Source of the DNA: Roseobacter fucihabitans
Lineage (GTDB): Bacteria > Pseudomonadota > Alphaproteobacteria > Rhodobacterales > Rhodobacteraceae
DNA: 64,000 nt
Assembly: GCF_014337925.2 (NCBI RefSeq)
Contig: NZ_CP143423.1
Span: 4,308,501 to 4,372,500, forward strand
Reading direction: 5' to 3'
The notes beneath the pieces are model-generated. The model was given only the letters and a program-made list of their open reading frames with translations, was not told the DNA's origin and ran no database searches. This document shows positions 15,630 to 24,452 of this stretch, one piece after another. How positions within the stretch are numbered: the stretch's first letter is position 1; each line of letters opens with the position of its first letter. The position numbers and the translations under genes are program-made.

Positions 15630-16120
15630 CAATTTTCGCCAGTCTGCAGAATTGTCTTCACGGATCCGGCCATCTGCGCTGTGCCGCTGTCCAGTTGCAC
15701 GGTCATTTTGTCGGCGGTCAGGGCCGAAGGTCCTTGCGTCAGCAGAACATTGCCACGCATCACGATGGTCCCGTCGTCGATATTGTAATCTGCCCGTTCT
15801 GATTCCGCGGCATCAGGCCCGGAAACCAGCACAACGTCGCCGGTCGCCTCCATCCGCTCGATCCCTTGGGTGTCCTCGCGGTAAACGACAAGCAGGCGCT
15901 TTGATGACAAGCGCATCTCGCCCTGTGCCGCGACGACATTGCCGGTAAAAATCGCCGTGCCGGTGGCCTGATCGACCGACAGGTTTTCGGCCGTCACTTC
16001 AACGGGTAAGGTCGTGTCCTGTTGCAGCGTGCCAAAAGCAACCTGCGTGCCTTGCGCCAATGAGGCCGTCGCAAATGACAGCCAGAAGAACGGGAGCATC
16101 AAAAAATAAAGAGCTTTCAC
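15629..16120 (-). CDS. lptA: LPS transport periplasmic protein LptA
   Basis: 163 residues. Signal peptide MKALYFLMLPFFWLSFATAS with cleavage near ASLAQ (residue 22). The rest is the OstA/LptA beta-jellyroll pattern (VTAENLSVDQATGTAIFTGN, GEMRLSSKRL). LptA bridges inner-membrane LptC and outer-membrane LptD. It starts 3 bp after lptC. Confidence 0.95.
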   Translation of the reverse strand: MKALYFLMLPFFWLSFATASLAQGTQVAFGTLQQDTTLPVEVTAENLSVDQATGTAIFTGNVVAAQGEMRLSSKRLLVVYREDTQGIERMEATGDVVLVSGPDAAESERADYNIDDGTIVMRGNVLLTQGPSALTADKMTVQLDSGTAQMAGSVKTILQTGEN

Positions 16121-16123
16121 GGA

Positions 16124-16732
16124 TTATTCTTTCACCTGTTTGGGAAGATATATCAGCTTCACACCATTTGTGAAAACCAATTGAGCCGGTGCACTCGGAA
16201 CCGGGGTTGAAAGATGCATCGCACCGGCGACCAATTCACCGACCGGGGTATCGGCAAAGACCGGGCCCGGTGAGCGGATGTCCAGCGTGCTGACGCGTGC
16301 CGTGATCAATTCGCTGGTCACAATATAGCCCGTGGAGGATTTCAGCACCACGTTTCCGATCAGATCGCTGATGTCGTTGGCAACGTCAATCGAGGCTGCT
16401 TGTGAGGTCACATTCACCGTGCCACCCCCGATCAGATCGATTTTCACAAAGACGTTGTCGGCGTCACTGGCCCCAGCGAATCCATTTGGTGTCACGACGG
16501 AGTCAGCGACAAATGCGATCTGATCGCCATCCGCCGTCGTCCCTGAGTAGTAGGGGCCTGATACGCGCTGGTTCAGGAGCCTGTCCTGCACTTCGGTGTC
16601 GGCAAATGGGATCGCTTGTGTGGGATCGATCACGCGCGAAAGCAGGAAAAGCGTCGACAGCAGTCCAAGGGCGGCGAGGGGCAGGGCGACTTTGAGCCAT
16701 GCCACCATGCGTGAATACCGATCCCCTGCCAT
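16124..16732 (-). CDS. lptC: LPS export system protein LptC
   Basis: 202 residues with one N-terminal membrane anchor at about 10-32 and a periplasmic LptC jellyroll (FVKIDLIGGGTVNVTSQAAS, STGYIVTSELITARVST). It passes lipopolysaccharide from LptBFG to LptA. It lies 6 bp downstream of kdsD. Confidence 0.92.
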   Translation of the reverse strand: MAGDRYSRMVAWLKVALPLAALGLLSTLFLLSRVIDPTQAIPFADTEVQDRLLNQRVSGPYYSGTTADGDQIAFVADSVVTPNGFAGASDADNVFVKIDLIGGGTVNVTSQAASIDVANDISDLIGNVVLKSSTGYIVTSELITARVSTLDIRSPGPVFADTPVGELVAGAMHLSTPVPSAPAQLVFTNGVKLIYLPKQVKE

Positions 16733-16738
16733 GCCGGT

Positions 16739-17701
16739 TCAGCCCAGACCCACGCGCAGGCAGTCGTGAATGCGGATCAACCCCAGTGGCATTTTTGTAC
16801 CGTCGCTCTCCAGCACAAAGAGGCTGGTGATCTTGCGGGCCTGCATCATGCCAACGGCTTTTTGCGCCAGCGCAGTTGGGTCAATCGTGACCGGAGACGG
16901 CGTCATGACGTCCCTGGCGCAGAGCGACAAAAGCCCATCCATATGGCGACGCAGATCCCCGTCGGTAATGACCCCTACGAGGTTTCCCGCCTCATCCGTG
17001 ACGCCAACCACACCAAAGCTCTTCTGGCTGATCTCGATGAGGGCATCGGACATCGGTGTGTCCAGTCCGACCAGCGGCATATCCGCGCCGGAGTGCATCA
17101 GGTCGGAAACGCGGCTGAGTTGCGCGCCCAATTTGCCACCGGGGTGAAAATCGCGAAAATTTTCTGGTGTGAAGGCGCGATGTTCCATCAGCGCAATCGC
17201 CAGAGCATCCCCAACGGCAAGGGTCATCGTTGTGGAGGTCGAGGGCACCACGCCCGTGCCACAGGCTTCTCCCAACCGGGGCAGCAATAAAACGACATCG
17301 CATTCACGCCCCAGACTGGAGGTTTCGACGCTGGTGATCCCCAGCAGCGGAATGTTGAAGCGGCGCGAATAGATCACGAGATTAGCAAGCTCTGGAGCCT
17401 CGCCAGAATTGGAGATCGCGAGAACGACATCCGCACTTGTGATCATGCCCAGATCGCCATGGCTGGCCTCGGCCGGGTGGACAAATTGCGCAGGGGTGCC
17501 GGTGCTTGCCATGGTGGCTGCGATTTTACGCGCGATATGTCCCGATTTGCCGATCCCGGTGACGATCACGCGCCCCTTGCTGTCGAGCAGCAGATCGACG
17601 GCTTGCGCGAACCGCGCATCAAGCCCGTCAGCCAGCGTGTTCAACGCGTCAGCCTCTGCGCGGATCACCCTCTGGGCGGTATCAAGAAAGGGCGTGCTCA
17701 T
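16739..17701 (-). CDS. kdsD: Arabinose-5-phosphate isomerase (KpsF/GutQ family)
   Basis: 320 residues: an N-terminal SIS sugar-isomerase domain (GIGKSGHIARKIAATMASTG, AISNSGEAPEL, HPGGKLGAQL) and two C-terminal CBS repeats (DVMTPSPVTIDP). It converts ribulose-5-phosphate to arabinose-5-phosphate, the first committed step to KDO. I chose ATG 17701 (MSTPFLDTA); it overlaps the upstream exonuclease gene stop by 4 bp. kdsB at 28.2 kb supplies a later step of the same pathway. Confidence 0.94.
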   Translation of the reverse strand: MSTPFLDTAQRVIRAEADALNTLADGLDARFAQAVDLLLDSKGRVIVTGIGKSGHIARKIAATMASTGTPAQFVHPAEASHGDLGMITSADVVLAISNSGEAPELANLVIYSRRFNIPLLGITSVETSSLGRECDVVLLLPRLGEACGTGVVPSTSTTMTLAVGDALAIALMEHRAFTPENFRDFHPGGKLGAQLSRVSDLMHSGADMPLVGLDTPMSDALIEISQKSFGVVGVTDEAGNLVGVITDGDLRRHMDGLLSLCARDVMTPSPVTIDPTALAQKAVGMMQARKITSLFVLESDGTKMPLGLIRIHDCLRVGLG

Positions 17702-18312
17702 GAGTGTGCAAAGATGTCCGTATCGGGCCAACCGGTCAGATCAAGGCGGGCGCGCATTGGCAGAAAATCAAAACAGGCCTGCGCGATTTCCATGCGGTCT
17801 TCGCGTTCCAGCATGACATTCAGTGCGTCACGCAGTTGGTGCAGATATAAGACATCGGAGGCCGCATAGTCGATCTGTGCATCGCTGAGCGTCTCCGCAC
17901 CCCAGTCGCTGGATTGCTGTTGTTTCGAAATGTCGATGTGCAGCAACTCCTGCAACAGCTTTGCCAAACCATGCCGGTCTGTATAGGTGCGCACCAGGCG
18001 GCTGGCGATTTTGGTGCAATAGACGGGTGCCGTTGTTGCGCCGAAGGCATTCAGCATCGCTGCGATATCAAAGCGCCCAAAGTGGAACAGCTTGAGCACC
18101 TCGGGGTTTTCCAGCAGCGCGCAGAGGTTGGGAGCCTGCGTCTGGCCTTTGGCGATTTGCACCAGATGTGCCTTGCCATCGCCCCCGGACAGTTGCACCA
18201 GGCACAGCCGATCTCGGTGCGGGTTCAGGCCCATGGTTTCGCAGTCGATTGCCACCACAGGCCCGAGATCGAGACCATCTGGAAGATCATTCTTGTAAAC
18301 TTGATGTATCAT
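17698..18312 (-). CDS. RNase D-type 3'-5' exonuclease
   Basis: 204 residues from ATG 18312 (MIHQVYKNDL). DEDDy motifs are visible: Exo I AIDCETMGL near 26, Exo II region FHFGRFDIAAM near 83 and Exo III YAASDVLYLHQLRDAL near 165. It lacks the HRDC domains of full RNase D, as in the short alphaproteobacterial form. A 4-bp overlap couples it to kdsD, and it heads the gene line down to ptsN. Confidence 0.9.
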   Translation of the reverse strand: MIHQVYKNDLPDGLDLGPVVAIDCETMGLNPHRDRLCLVQLSGGDGKAHLVQIAKGQTQAPNLCALLENPEVLKLFHFGRFDIAAMLNAFGATTAPVYCTKIASRLVRTYTDRHGLAKLLQELLHIDISKQQQSSDWGAETLSDAQIDYAASDVLYLHQLRDALNVMLEREDRMEIAQACFDFLPMRARLDLTGWPDTDIFAHS

Positions 18313-18606
18313 TGGGTTCCTATATCCTGCCTTTGTGGCTTGTGGAAGTATGAGGTTGCAGCGCAAGGCGCGCGATGAAGGGTTTTGGAAAACGGCGCGG
18401 AATTTCGCTGACCCGCGCTGGTGGAGGTTGCCCTTCTGCTCCGCGCCCTGAAGTTTCTTCGAATGAATAGAGTGTTTAATCCTTTGCAGGGATACGTTGG
18501 CGGGGTGGCTCTTTTTTGACCCCCAATGGCACCATCACAGAAGGCGGCGTACTTCAATGCTTGGAAAAACAAATCGGTAATCCTGCCGACGCCAGTTGGG
18601 AATGGT
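18313..18606. other. Intergenic region, promoter space
   Basis: 294 bp between the convergent end of the glycosyltransferase gene and the exonuclease start. I see no gene and no clear terminator; it must contain the promoter for the exonuclease-kdsD-lpt line. Confidence 0.4.
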
Positions 18607-19623
18607 TCAATTCTTTCGCTTCAATGCCCTGCGCAGTTTGCTGATCCATTGCCAGAACAGGGTCGGCAACACGGCTTTGGCGATCGCAAAGGCAGCGCTA
18701 GAGCCAAGCGTGCCCGGCAAAGCAAGGCCTGGAAACAGCAGGATCGCGCTGAACCAATACCACAGCGCACTTCCCAGATCGCCGTGCCGGGCCGCAAGCA
18801 GCGCCCAATAGGCGCGCACGAGACCAAGATGCCGTAGCCGTGCGGCAAGGCCGATATCGCGCAGTAAGGGCTGGTGATTTTTGAGGAACTGGGCGTGACC
18901 CCTTTGCATCCGTCGAACGTCGGATGTGATTTGTGCCGGTCTGATGCGGTAATCAACGACGGCTTGCGGGCATTGGACGAGCATCGATTGCCGTGTCCAG
19001 AGAATGCGCAGCCAACAGTCCACATCGTTGTTTGACTTGAGCGCCGTGTCAAAGCCCCCGCCCGCCAAGAAAGCCTCGCGCCGAACGATCACGCCGGTTG
19101 CGCTTTGTGCCGGAGTGGAAATCAGGGTTTCGCCCGCGTTAAATTGCCTGGTTTCGGCATGCCGTAGGGGTCGGGGATCGACCCTTTCACCCAGATAGTT
19201 CACCTCATCCCCGTCTTCATTTATCCGCCGGTAAAGAGGGCATGCGATGTCACTTTCGGGAAATGCATCCAAGGCGGCGACCAGATGCGCCAGGGTCTGT
19301 GGCGACCAGCGGTCATCGGCGTCGATGAAACCCAGCAAGGCTCCTTGCGCCTCGGCAACACCCTTGTTGCGGGCCGATGACGCACCGCCATTGGCCTGAT
19401 GGATAATGCGTAACTGTTCGGCGCGCAGGGGCCATAATTCTTCAGCTTTGCGCAGGACTTCTGCGGTGCCGTCCGTTGATGCATCATCCACAATGATCAG
19501 CTCGAAGGAGGAAAACGCTTGCGCCGCAATCGAGCCGATTGCCTCGCCGATGAAATCCTCAACGTTATGAGCCGGCATAATGATGGAAACCCGTGGGATA
19601 TGCATCACGTTTTCCAATCCCAT
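18607..19623 (-). CDS. Glycosyltransferase family 2
   Basis: 338 residues with a GT-A fold: VSIIMPAHNVEDFIGEAIGS at the N-terminus, LIIVDDASTDGT (nucleotide-sugar site), NGGASSARNKG, and the DXD-type metal site FIDADDRW near 105. The C-terminal 80 residues contain two hydrophobic stretches (SALWYWFSAILLFPGLALPG, AFAIAKAVLPTLFWQW) suggesting membrane association. The substrate cannot be deduced; polysaccharide or O-antigen assembly fits the neighbourhood. Start ATG 19623; an ATG six codons later is possible. Confidence 0.88.
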   Translation of the reverse strand: MGLENVMHIPRVSIIMPAHNVEDFIGEAIGSIAAQAFSSFELIIVDDASTDGTAEVLRKAEELWPLRAEQLRIIHQANGGASSARNKGVAEAQGALLGFIDADDRWSPQTLAHLVAALDAFPESDIACPLYRRINEDGDEVNYLGERVDPRPLRHAETRQFNAGETLISTPAQSATGVIVRREAFLAGGGFDTALKSNNDVDCWLRILWTRQSMLVQCPQAVVDYRIRPAQITSDVRRMQRGHAQFLKNHQPLLRDIGLAARLRHLGLVRAYWALLAARHGDLGSALWYWFSAILLFPGLALPGTLGSSAAFAIAKAVLPTLFWQWISKLRRALKRKN

Positions 19624-19695
19624 TGCGTCTCATCTGGCCAACCGCCGCCGCTAAGGTCTTGGACCGTTACGGCGCGGATCTCAAACAACGTAATG

Positions 19696-19983
19696 CTACA
19701 GAAACAATGCCTGATTGTTGATCAGAACGATCCGCAGGATCATCACGCCAATCAGAACTGCCAAAGGTGCCAGATCGATACCCCCCATCTGTGGCAGGAT
19801 GCGACGCACCGGCCCGTAAATTGGTTCCAGGATACGGTTCAGCATATACCAGATCTGCGCGACCAGTTGCTGTTGTGTGTTCAGGACCTGAAAATTGATC
19901 AACCAGCTCATGATCACATGGGCGATGATGAAAAACCACACCACATCCAATAACAGCATCAGGATTTGAAAAAGGGATTGCAT
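19696..19983 (-). CDS. YggT family membrane protein
   Basis: 95 residues with two hydrophobic segments (residues 5-28 and 65-88) and the family motif RILEPIYGPVRRILPQMGGI in between. YggT proteins are inner-membrane proteins linked to osmotic balance and, in some bacteria, division; exact role unknown. It is divergent from the MFS gene. Confidence 0.9.
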   Translation of the reverse strand: MQSLFQILMLLLDVVWFFIIAHVIMSWLINFQVLNTQQQLVAQIWYMLNRILEPIYGPVRRILPQMGGIDLAPLAVLIGVMILRIVLINNQALFL

Positions 19984-20138
19984 CGCCGGACCTCTCTTTG
20001 CGTCAGCCTCAAATAGGCAAGCCGCTTTGAATAAGCAAGGCTGTCGCGCGGATCATGGTTCACAGGGTCCAAAGCCGTGCTTGCCTGATCCGCCTGAGCC
20101 TGCTCTATCTGGGCGCGAATGGCAAAGCAGGCTTTGGG

Positions 20139-21506
20139 ATGATCAGCGCGCGCAAACGCATCTGGGGGTGGTATTTTTTTGACTGGGCCAGCCAGCCTTA
20201 CAACACATTGTTGCTCACCTTCATTTTCGGGCCCTATTTCGCACAAACCGCCACTGCGTCATTCATCGCCGGGGGCATGGAGATCGACGCCGCCAAGGCA
20301 CAGGCGCAAGCCTATTGGGGATATGGTCTAACGATTGCGGGGATTTGCATCGCTTTGCTTGCGCCACTTCTTGGTGCGGTTGCGGACCACTCGGGCAAAC
20401 GGCTCCCTTGGATCTGGTTTTTTTCCACGCTTTATGTCGTCGGCGCGGGCGCGCTTTGGTGGACGGCGCCTGCGGATTTCTCGGTGCTCTGGGCGCTGTT
20501 CTTTTTTGGTCTCGGTCTGATCGGGATGGAATTTGCGACGATTTTCACGAATGCCTACCTGCCCGAATTGCACAACGACGCGGGCGAACGCGGGCGCATT
20601 TCGGGATCTGGCTGGGCCTTCGGATATCTGGGTGGGGTGATTGCATTGCTTTTGATGCTGGTGTTTTTCCAAACAGGTGACACCGGGCGTACCATCGCAG
20701 GTCTGACGCCCCCTTTTGGCCTTGATCCTGAAACCGGCGCAACCACACGGATTGTCGGACCATTGGCTGCCTTTTGGTTTGCGCTCTTCATGATCCCGTT
20801 TTTCCTTTATACTCGGGATCGCCCGACGCCTGGCGCGCTTCCCGGTGAATTCGGCAATGGTCTGCGCGGTCTGATGCGCACGCTGCAAGGGTTGCCCCGG
20901 CACCCCTCGCTTCTGGCCTATCTCGGATCCTCGATGTTCTACCGTGACGCGCTGAACGGGCTTTATACATTTGGCGGCATTTACGCATTGGGCGTGTTGA
21001 ATTGGTCCATCACCGAAATCGGTGTTTTTGGCATCTTGGCGGCGACCAGTGGTGCATTGTTTTGCTGGATTGGCGGACGCCTTGACCGGCGGATCGGCCC
21101 AAAACCGATAATCGTGGCGTGCTGTATCGTGCTGATCCTGACGTCAGGTCTGATCATCTCGCTGACCCCGACATCCGTTTTGGGCATCTCGCTTGCCTCC
21201 GGATCGCCACTTCCCAACATCATGTTCTATGTCGCGGGCGCTCTGATCGGGGCCGCCGGGGGCGTCTTGCAGGCATCGTCGCGCAATATGATGACTCATC
21301 AGGCCGACCCGGAACGCATGACCGAAGCCTTCGGCCTTTATGCGCTGTCGGGTAAGGCCACCTCCTTTATTGCGCCTGCGCTCATCGCGCTGGCCACCGA
21401 TCTCAGCGGCAGTCAGCGGCTGGGCGTGACCCCTATCGCGGGGCTGTTCATTTTCGGTCTCATTCTGTTACTGTGGGTCAAGCCCAAAGGGGATTTCCAG
21501 ATATGA
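20139..21506 (+). CDS. MFS transporter, UMF1/Atg22-like family
   Basis: 455 residues from ATG 20139 (MISARKRIWGWYFFDWASQP). The DWASQPY motif at the N-terminus and RGRISGSGWAFGYLGGVIAL near 150 are typical for the UMF1/Atg22-like group; about 12 membrane spans. Members are presumed amino-acid or metabolite effluxers. Its stop overlaps the mepA start by 4 bp, so the two are co-translated. Confidence 0.9.
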   Translation: MISARKRIWGWYFFDWASQPYNTLLLTFIFGPYFAQTATASFIAGGMEIDAAKAQAQAYWGYGLTIAGICIALLAPLLGAVADHSGKRLPWIWFFSTLYVVGAGALWWTAPADFSVLWALFFFGLGLIGMEFATIFTNAYLPELHNDAGERGRISGSGWAFGYLGGVIALLLMLVFFQTGDTGRTIAGLTPPFGLDPETGATTRIVGPLAAFWFALFMIPFFLYTRDRPTPGALPGEFGNGLRGLMRTLQGLPRHPSLLAYLGSSMFYRDALNGLYTFGGIYALGVLNWSITEIGVFGILAATSGALFCWIGGRLDRRIGPKPIIVACCIVLILTSGLIISLTPTSVLGISLASGSPLPNIMFYVAGALIGAAGGVLQASSRNMMTHQADPERMTEAFGLYALSGKATSFIAPALIALATDLSGSQRLGVTPIAGLFIFGLILLLWVKPKGDFQI

Positions 21507-22432
21507 ACCTACGCACTCTTGTGACCATTGCCGCCCTGAGCGTTTTTGTTTCGGCATGTTCGGACGGCACGCCGACCTCCCAACAGCAAGCCTCGGTGAT
21601 TTTGCCGACCATCGGCACATCTGGGCATTCCCAAGCCAGCCAGCCCGCCAAGCAACTGTTTGGCGCCAAACAGACCGGCTCACCCGCAGCACCCGCAGCC
21701 TTTGGCAGCTATGCCAAGGGGTGCTTGGCAGGCTCGGCAAAACTGGCGGAAACCGGCCCCACCTGGCAGGCGATGCGGCTGTCGCGCAACCGCAACTGGG
21801 CGCATCCGGAAACCGTGGATTTCGTCGAAAAGCTTAGTGCCAAGGCGGCGAGGCAACCGGGCTGGAACGGCCTTTATGTCGGGGATCTGAGCCAGCCGCG
21901 CGGTGGTCCGATGCTCTCGGGTCATGCCAGCCATCAGATCGGTCTGGACGCGGACATCTGGCTACGACCTGCCGATAATCTGAGACTCTCCGCGTCCGAG
22001 CGGGAAAACATCTCCTCCATTTCCATGCGGCGCGACCGAGGCGCATTCGTCAATGGCAACTGGACACCGGCGCATCACGAGATCATCAAGGCGGCCGCAT
22101 CAGATCCCCGTGTTGCGCGTATTTTCATCTTTCCCGGTGCCAAGGTACAGATGTGCAATGACGCAAAAGGGGACCGTGGATGGTTGCGCAAGGTGCGCCC
22201 CTGGTATGGGCATCATTACCATTTTCACGTCCGTCTCGCCTGCCCAAGCGGTGCGCGCGGTTGTGTTGACCAAACGCCCCCGCCAGCAGGGGATGGTTGC
22301 GCGGATGCGCAGGCCTGGGTGAACAATATCCTGAACCCGCCGCCGCCCGATCCCAACGCTGCGAAACCCAAGCCCCGACGTGAGATCATTCTCGCGGACC
22401 TCCCCGCGCAATGCGCCGCAGTCTTGCAATAG
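21503..22432 (+). CDS. mepA: Penicillin-insensitive murein endopeptidase MepA
   Basis: 309 residues. Signal sequence MNLRTLVTIAALSVFVSA followed by CSDG forms a lipobox, so probably a lipoprotein. M74 peptidase zinc motifs are visible: SGHASHQIGLDADIW near 140 and PWYGHHYHFHVRL near 235, plus paired cysteines. It cleaves D-Ala-meso-DAP crosslinks in peptidoglycan. It starts inside the end of the MFS gene and overlaps the next gene by 22 bp. Confidence 0.94.
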   Translation: MNLRTLVTIAALSVFVSACSDGTPTSQQQASVILPTIGTSGHSQASQPAKQLFGAKQTGSPAAPAAFGSYAKGCLAGSAKLAETGPTWQAMRLSRNRNWAHPETVDFVEKLSAKAARQPGWNGLYVGDLSQPRGGPMLSGHASHQIGLDADIWLRPADNLRLSASERENISSISMRRDRGAFVNGNWTPAHHEIIKAAASDPRVARIFIFPGAKVQMCNDAKGDRGWLRKVRPWYGHHYHFHVRLACPSGARGCVDQTPPPAGDGCADAQAWVNNILNPPPPDPNAAKPKPRREIILADLPAQCAAVLQ

Positions 22433-23322
22433 CGATCATTACCGCTGTCGCGGTCGCCCCGATTATCGCACTCTATCCCCCGCCCGCGGCCATCAATCCC
22501 GCCGACCAAATTGCACAGCACGTCTCGACGATCAAATGGGATCCTGGCGAACGCTGGTTCGGGGGCTTTTCCGGCTTTGAACTCACGCCAGACGGCCAGC
22601 GGTTTTATGCGGTCAGCGATCGCGGTTATCTTGTTCACGGCACAGTGACGCGCGCGGGTCAGAACATCACGGGTCTGGAGATCACCAGCGCCGGGCCCCT
22701 GATCGATTCGGACGGTGAAATCCTGAGGGATTTGCGCACGGATGCAGAAGGGCTGGCGCTGGATGCGGCGGGTCGGTTGTATGTCTCCTTCGAGCACGCC
22801 CAACGCATCCTGCGCTATGATACTCTGGACAGCCGGGCGTCCTGGCCATCCTATGCACCGGCATGGCGGGCGCTGCGCGCAAACGGGGGGCTGGAGATGG
22901 TCGCCGTGTCGCCCGCGGGTGCATTGTTCACCATACCAGAAGGCGTGTCGCGGGGTGCCTATGAGGCACTGGTCTATCGCCGGATGCCGGGGAAGGACTG
23001 GGAGCAGCCTTTTACCCTCCCGCTCACGGAAGAGTTTTCGGTTGTCGGGGGGGATTTTGCGCAGGACGGGCGTCTTTACATTCTGGAGCGGAAATTCACC
23101 CCTTACGGCTTTCAAAATCAGATCCGGCGTATGAATGTGACACCAACGGGTGTTGCGGACATCGAGATCATCCTGCAAACCCCGGTCAGGCGTCACGGTA
23201 ACCTCGAAGGGCTGGCGGCTTGGACCGATACCTCTGGTGCCACCCGCCTGACCATGGTCAGCGACAATAATTATCTGACCTTCATCGATACGCAAATCAC
23301 CGAATATAGCTTTACGGATTGA
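22411..23322 (+). CDS. Esterase-like activity of phytase family protein
   Basis: 303 residues; an N-terminal hydrophobic stretch (SLAIAIITAVAVAPIIAL) is a signal peptide or anchor. The body has the beta-propeller pattern of phytase-like proteins: FGGFSGFELTPDGQRFYAVS, DAEGLALDAAGRLYVSFEHA, NGGLEMVAVSPAGALFTIPE. Predicted periplasmic; substrate unknown. The start lies 22 bp inside mepA. Confidence 0.85.
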   Translation: MRRSLAIAIITAVAVAPIIALYPPPAAINPADQIAQHVSTIKWDPGERWFGGFSGFELTPDGQRFYAVSDRGYLVHGTVTRAGQNITGLEITSAGPLIDSDGEILRDLRTDAEGLALDAAGRLYVSFEHAQRILRYDTLDSRASWPSYAPAWRALRANGGLEMVAVSPAGALFTIPEGVSRGAYEALVYRRMPGKDWEQPFTLPLTEEFSVVGGDFAQDGRLYILERKFTPYGFQNQIRRMNVTPTGVADIEIILQTPVRRHGNLEGLAAWTDTSGATRLTMVSDNNYLTFIDTQITEYSFTD

Positions 23323-23409
23323 CTTGCACCGGCGCAAAAATGCGCCTAGGAACCGCGCGTCTGGCGTCGTCAGACCAAGTGCCGCACCCTTGTCAAAACG
23401 GAAAATCAA

Positions 23410-24030
23410 ATGAACCGCACCCACCTTCCCGGCATCCTTGCCATGGCCGCCATCGTCGTGGCCTCCAATATTCTCGTGCAATTCCTCTTTGGCCAATGGC
23501 TGACCTGGGGGGCTTTCACCTATCCGCTCGCCTTTCTGGTCACGGATATCATGAACCGGGTTTATGGCGCGCAGGCTGCGCGGCGCGTGGTTCTGGTCGG
23601 ATTTAGTGTCGGGCTGATATGCTCGCTGATCGGCACACAGATCGTGGGTGAGTTCGGACCTCTGGTTACGCTGCGCATCGCCCTGGGATCGGGCATCGCG
23701 TTCCTGAGCGCACAATTGTTGGACGTTGCCGTGTTTTCCGCTTTGAGGAACGGAAGCTGGTGGCGCGCGCCGCTGGCATCAACCTTGCTCGGCAGCACGT
23801 TGGATACGGCATTTTTCTTTACCATCGCCTTTTCGGCCAACCTGGTATTCCTGGAACCGGGCAATGACGTCAGCTGGGCCGCTGAGGTTTTGCCCATACT
23901 CGGTTTCGGCCCTGCCGCGCCGCTTTGGGTTTCCTTGGCAATCGCGGATTGGTCGGTAAAATTGGGGTTGGCTTTGCTCGCTCTCATTCCGTTCCGGTTG
24001 ATTACTGCGCGGCTCAACCCCGCGCATTAA
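23410..24030 (+). CDS. Queuosine precursor transporter (YhhQ/VUT family)
   Basis: 206 residues, about six membrane spans, with VUT-family features: TWGAFTYPLAFLVTDIMNRV YG-type segment near residue 40 and AQLLDVAVFSALRNGSWWRA near 100. The family imports queuine-pathway precursors for tRNA modification. The 87 bp upstream contains no riboswitch I can identify with confidence. Confidence 0.88.
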   Translation: MNRTHLPGILAMAAIVVASNILVQFLFGQWLTWGAFTYPLAFLVTDIMNRVYGAQAARRVVLVGFSVGLICSLIGTQIVGEFGPLVTLRIALGSGIAFLSAQLLDVAVFSALRNGSWWRAPLASTLLGSTLDTAFFFTIAFSANLVFLEPGNDVSWAAEVLPILGFGPAAPLWVSLAIADWSVKLGLALLALIPFRLITARLNPAH

Positions 24031-24171
24031 CCGGCTGAAATCCTGGATTTTGGGGAAGGCTGAGTGATCAAGGTTTTTTCCGGTAACGTTGTGATGAAAA
24101 AACACTTGGTTATTTCCAAAACCTGTGCGAAGATTTCTCATCATTAACAGATAGGTAAAGGAGGTGATCCA

Positions 24172-24228
24172 GTGTCAAGAAAGGTATTGGAGCGAGGTGT
24201 CGGAACAGCTTTGGAGGTCGCCTGCTGA
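24172..24228 (+). CDS. 18-codon leader-like ORF behind a perfect anti-16S ribosome site
   Basis: GTG start at 24172, seven bases after GGAGG, encoding MSRKVLERGVGTALEVAC and ending TGA at 24228. The ribosome site is far longer than needed for ordinary translation. No family is known to me. Since the site can be sequestered by CCTCCTT downstream, the ORF could act as a translation-sensing leader. Confidence 0.4.
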   Translation: MSRKVLERGVGTALEVAC

Positions 24229-24299
24229 GGCAGCCCTTGACGGGCAGACCACTTGAGTGGACGTCGGTCTAACCGGCCCCCTCCTTAAACCATTCGATT

Positions 24300-24328
24300 G
24301 GGCCGCGCATCACTGTGCGGCCCTTTTT
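24300..24328 (+). terminator. Rho-independent terminator
   Basis: GGGCCGC at 24300-24306 pairs with GCGGCCC at 24317-24323, with up to three more inner pairs, and is followed by TTTTT. It ends the small transcript upstream of arfB. Confidence 0.8.
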
Positions 24329-24452
24329 CAGTTTTAGGCTTGATCTGAAATCTGGATTGGAATCCAAACCCTGAGCGGGTTTCATCCGGTTGCACGGGCT
24401 GTCACAACCGAAGTGATGCGGGTAAGCGGCAAGCAGGGAGTTGATTTTAAAA

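Larger units (their letters stand above)
24155..24328 (+). ncRNA. Candidate small structured transcript with maximal Shine-Dalgarno and terminator
   Basis: AAAGGAGGTGATCCAG at 24157-24172 is complementary to 16 consecutive bases of the 16S rRNA 3' end. AAGGAGG can pair with CCTCCTT at about 24280-24287, and flanking GGT/ACC extends this into a closing stem around the unit. Internal small hairpins (CCACTTGAGTGG; GGCAG..CTGCC type) and a rho-independent terminator at 24300-24328 complete it. I do not recognise a known RNA family. It may be a regulated leader or short mRNA, or a regulatory RNA. Confidence 0.45.

Noticed and set aside
23323-23409. preQ1 riboswitch before the queuosine-precursor transporter
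   Set aside because: I could not fit a preQ1-I or preQ1-II fold with its conserved bases; a covariance-model search would decide.
24155-24328. Signal recognition particle RNA or 6S RNA
   Set aside because: The conserved SRP core and the 6S central bubble are not present; only the overall closed-stem shape is similar.
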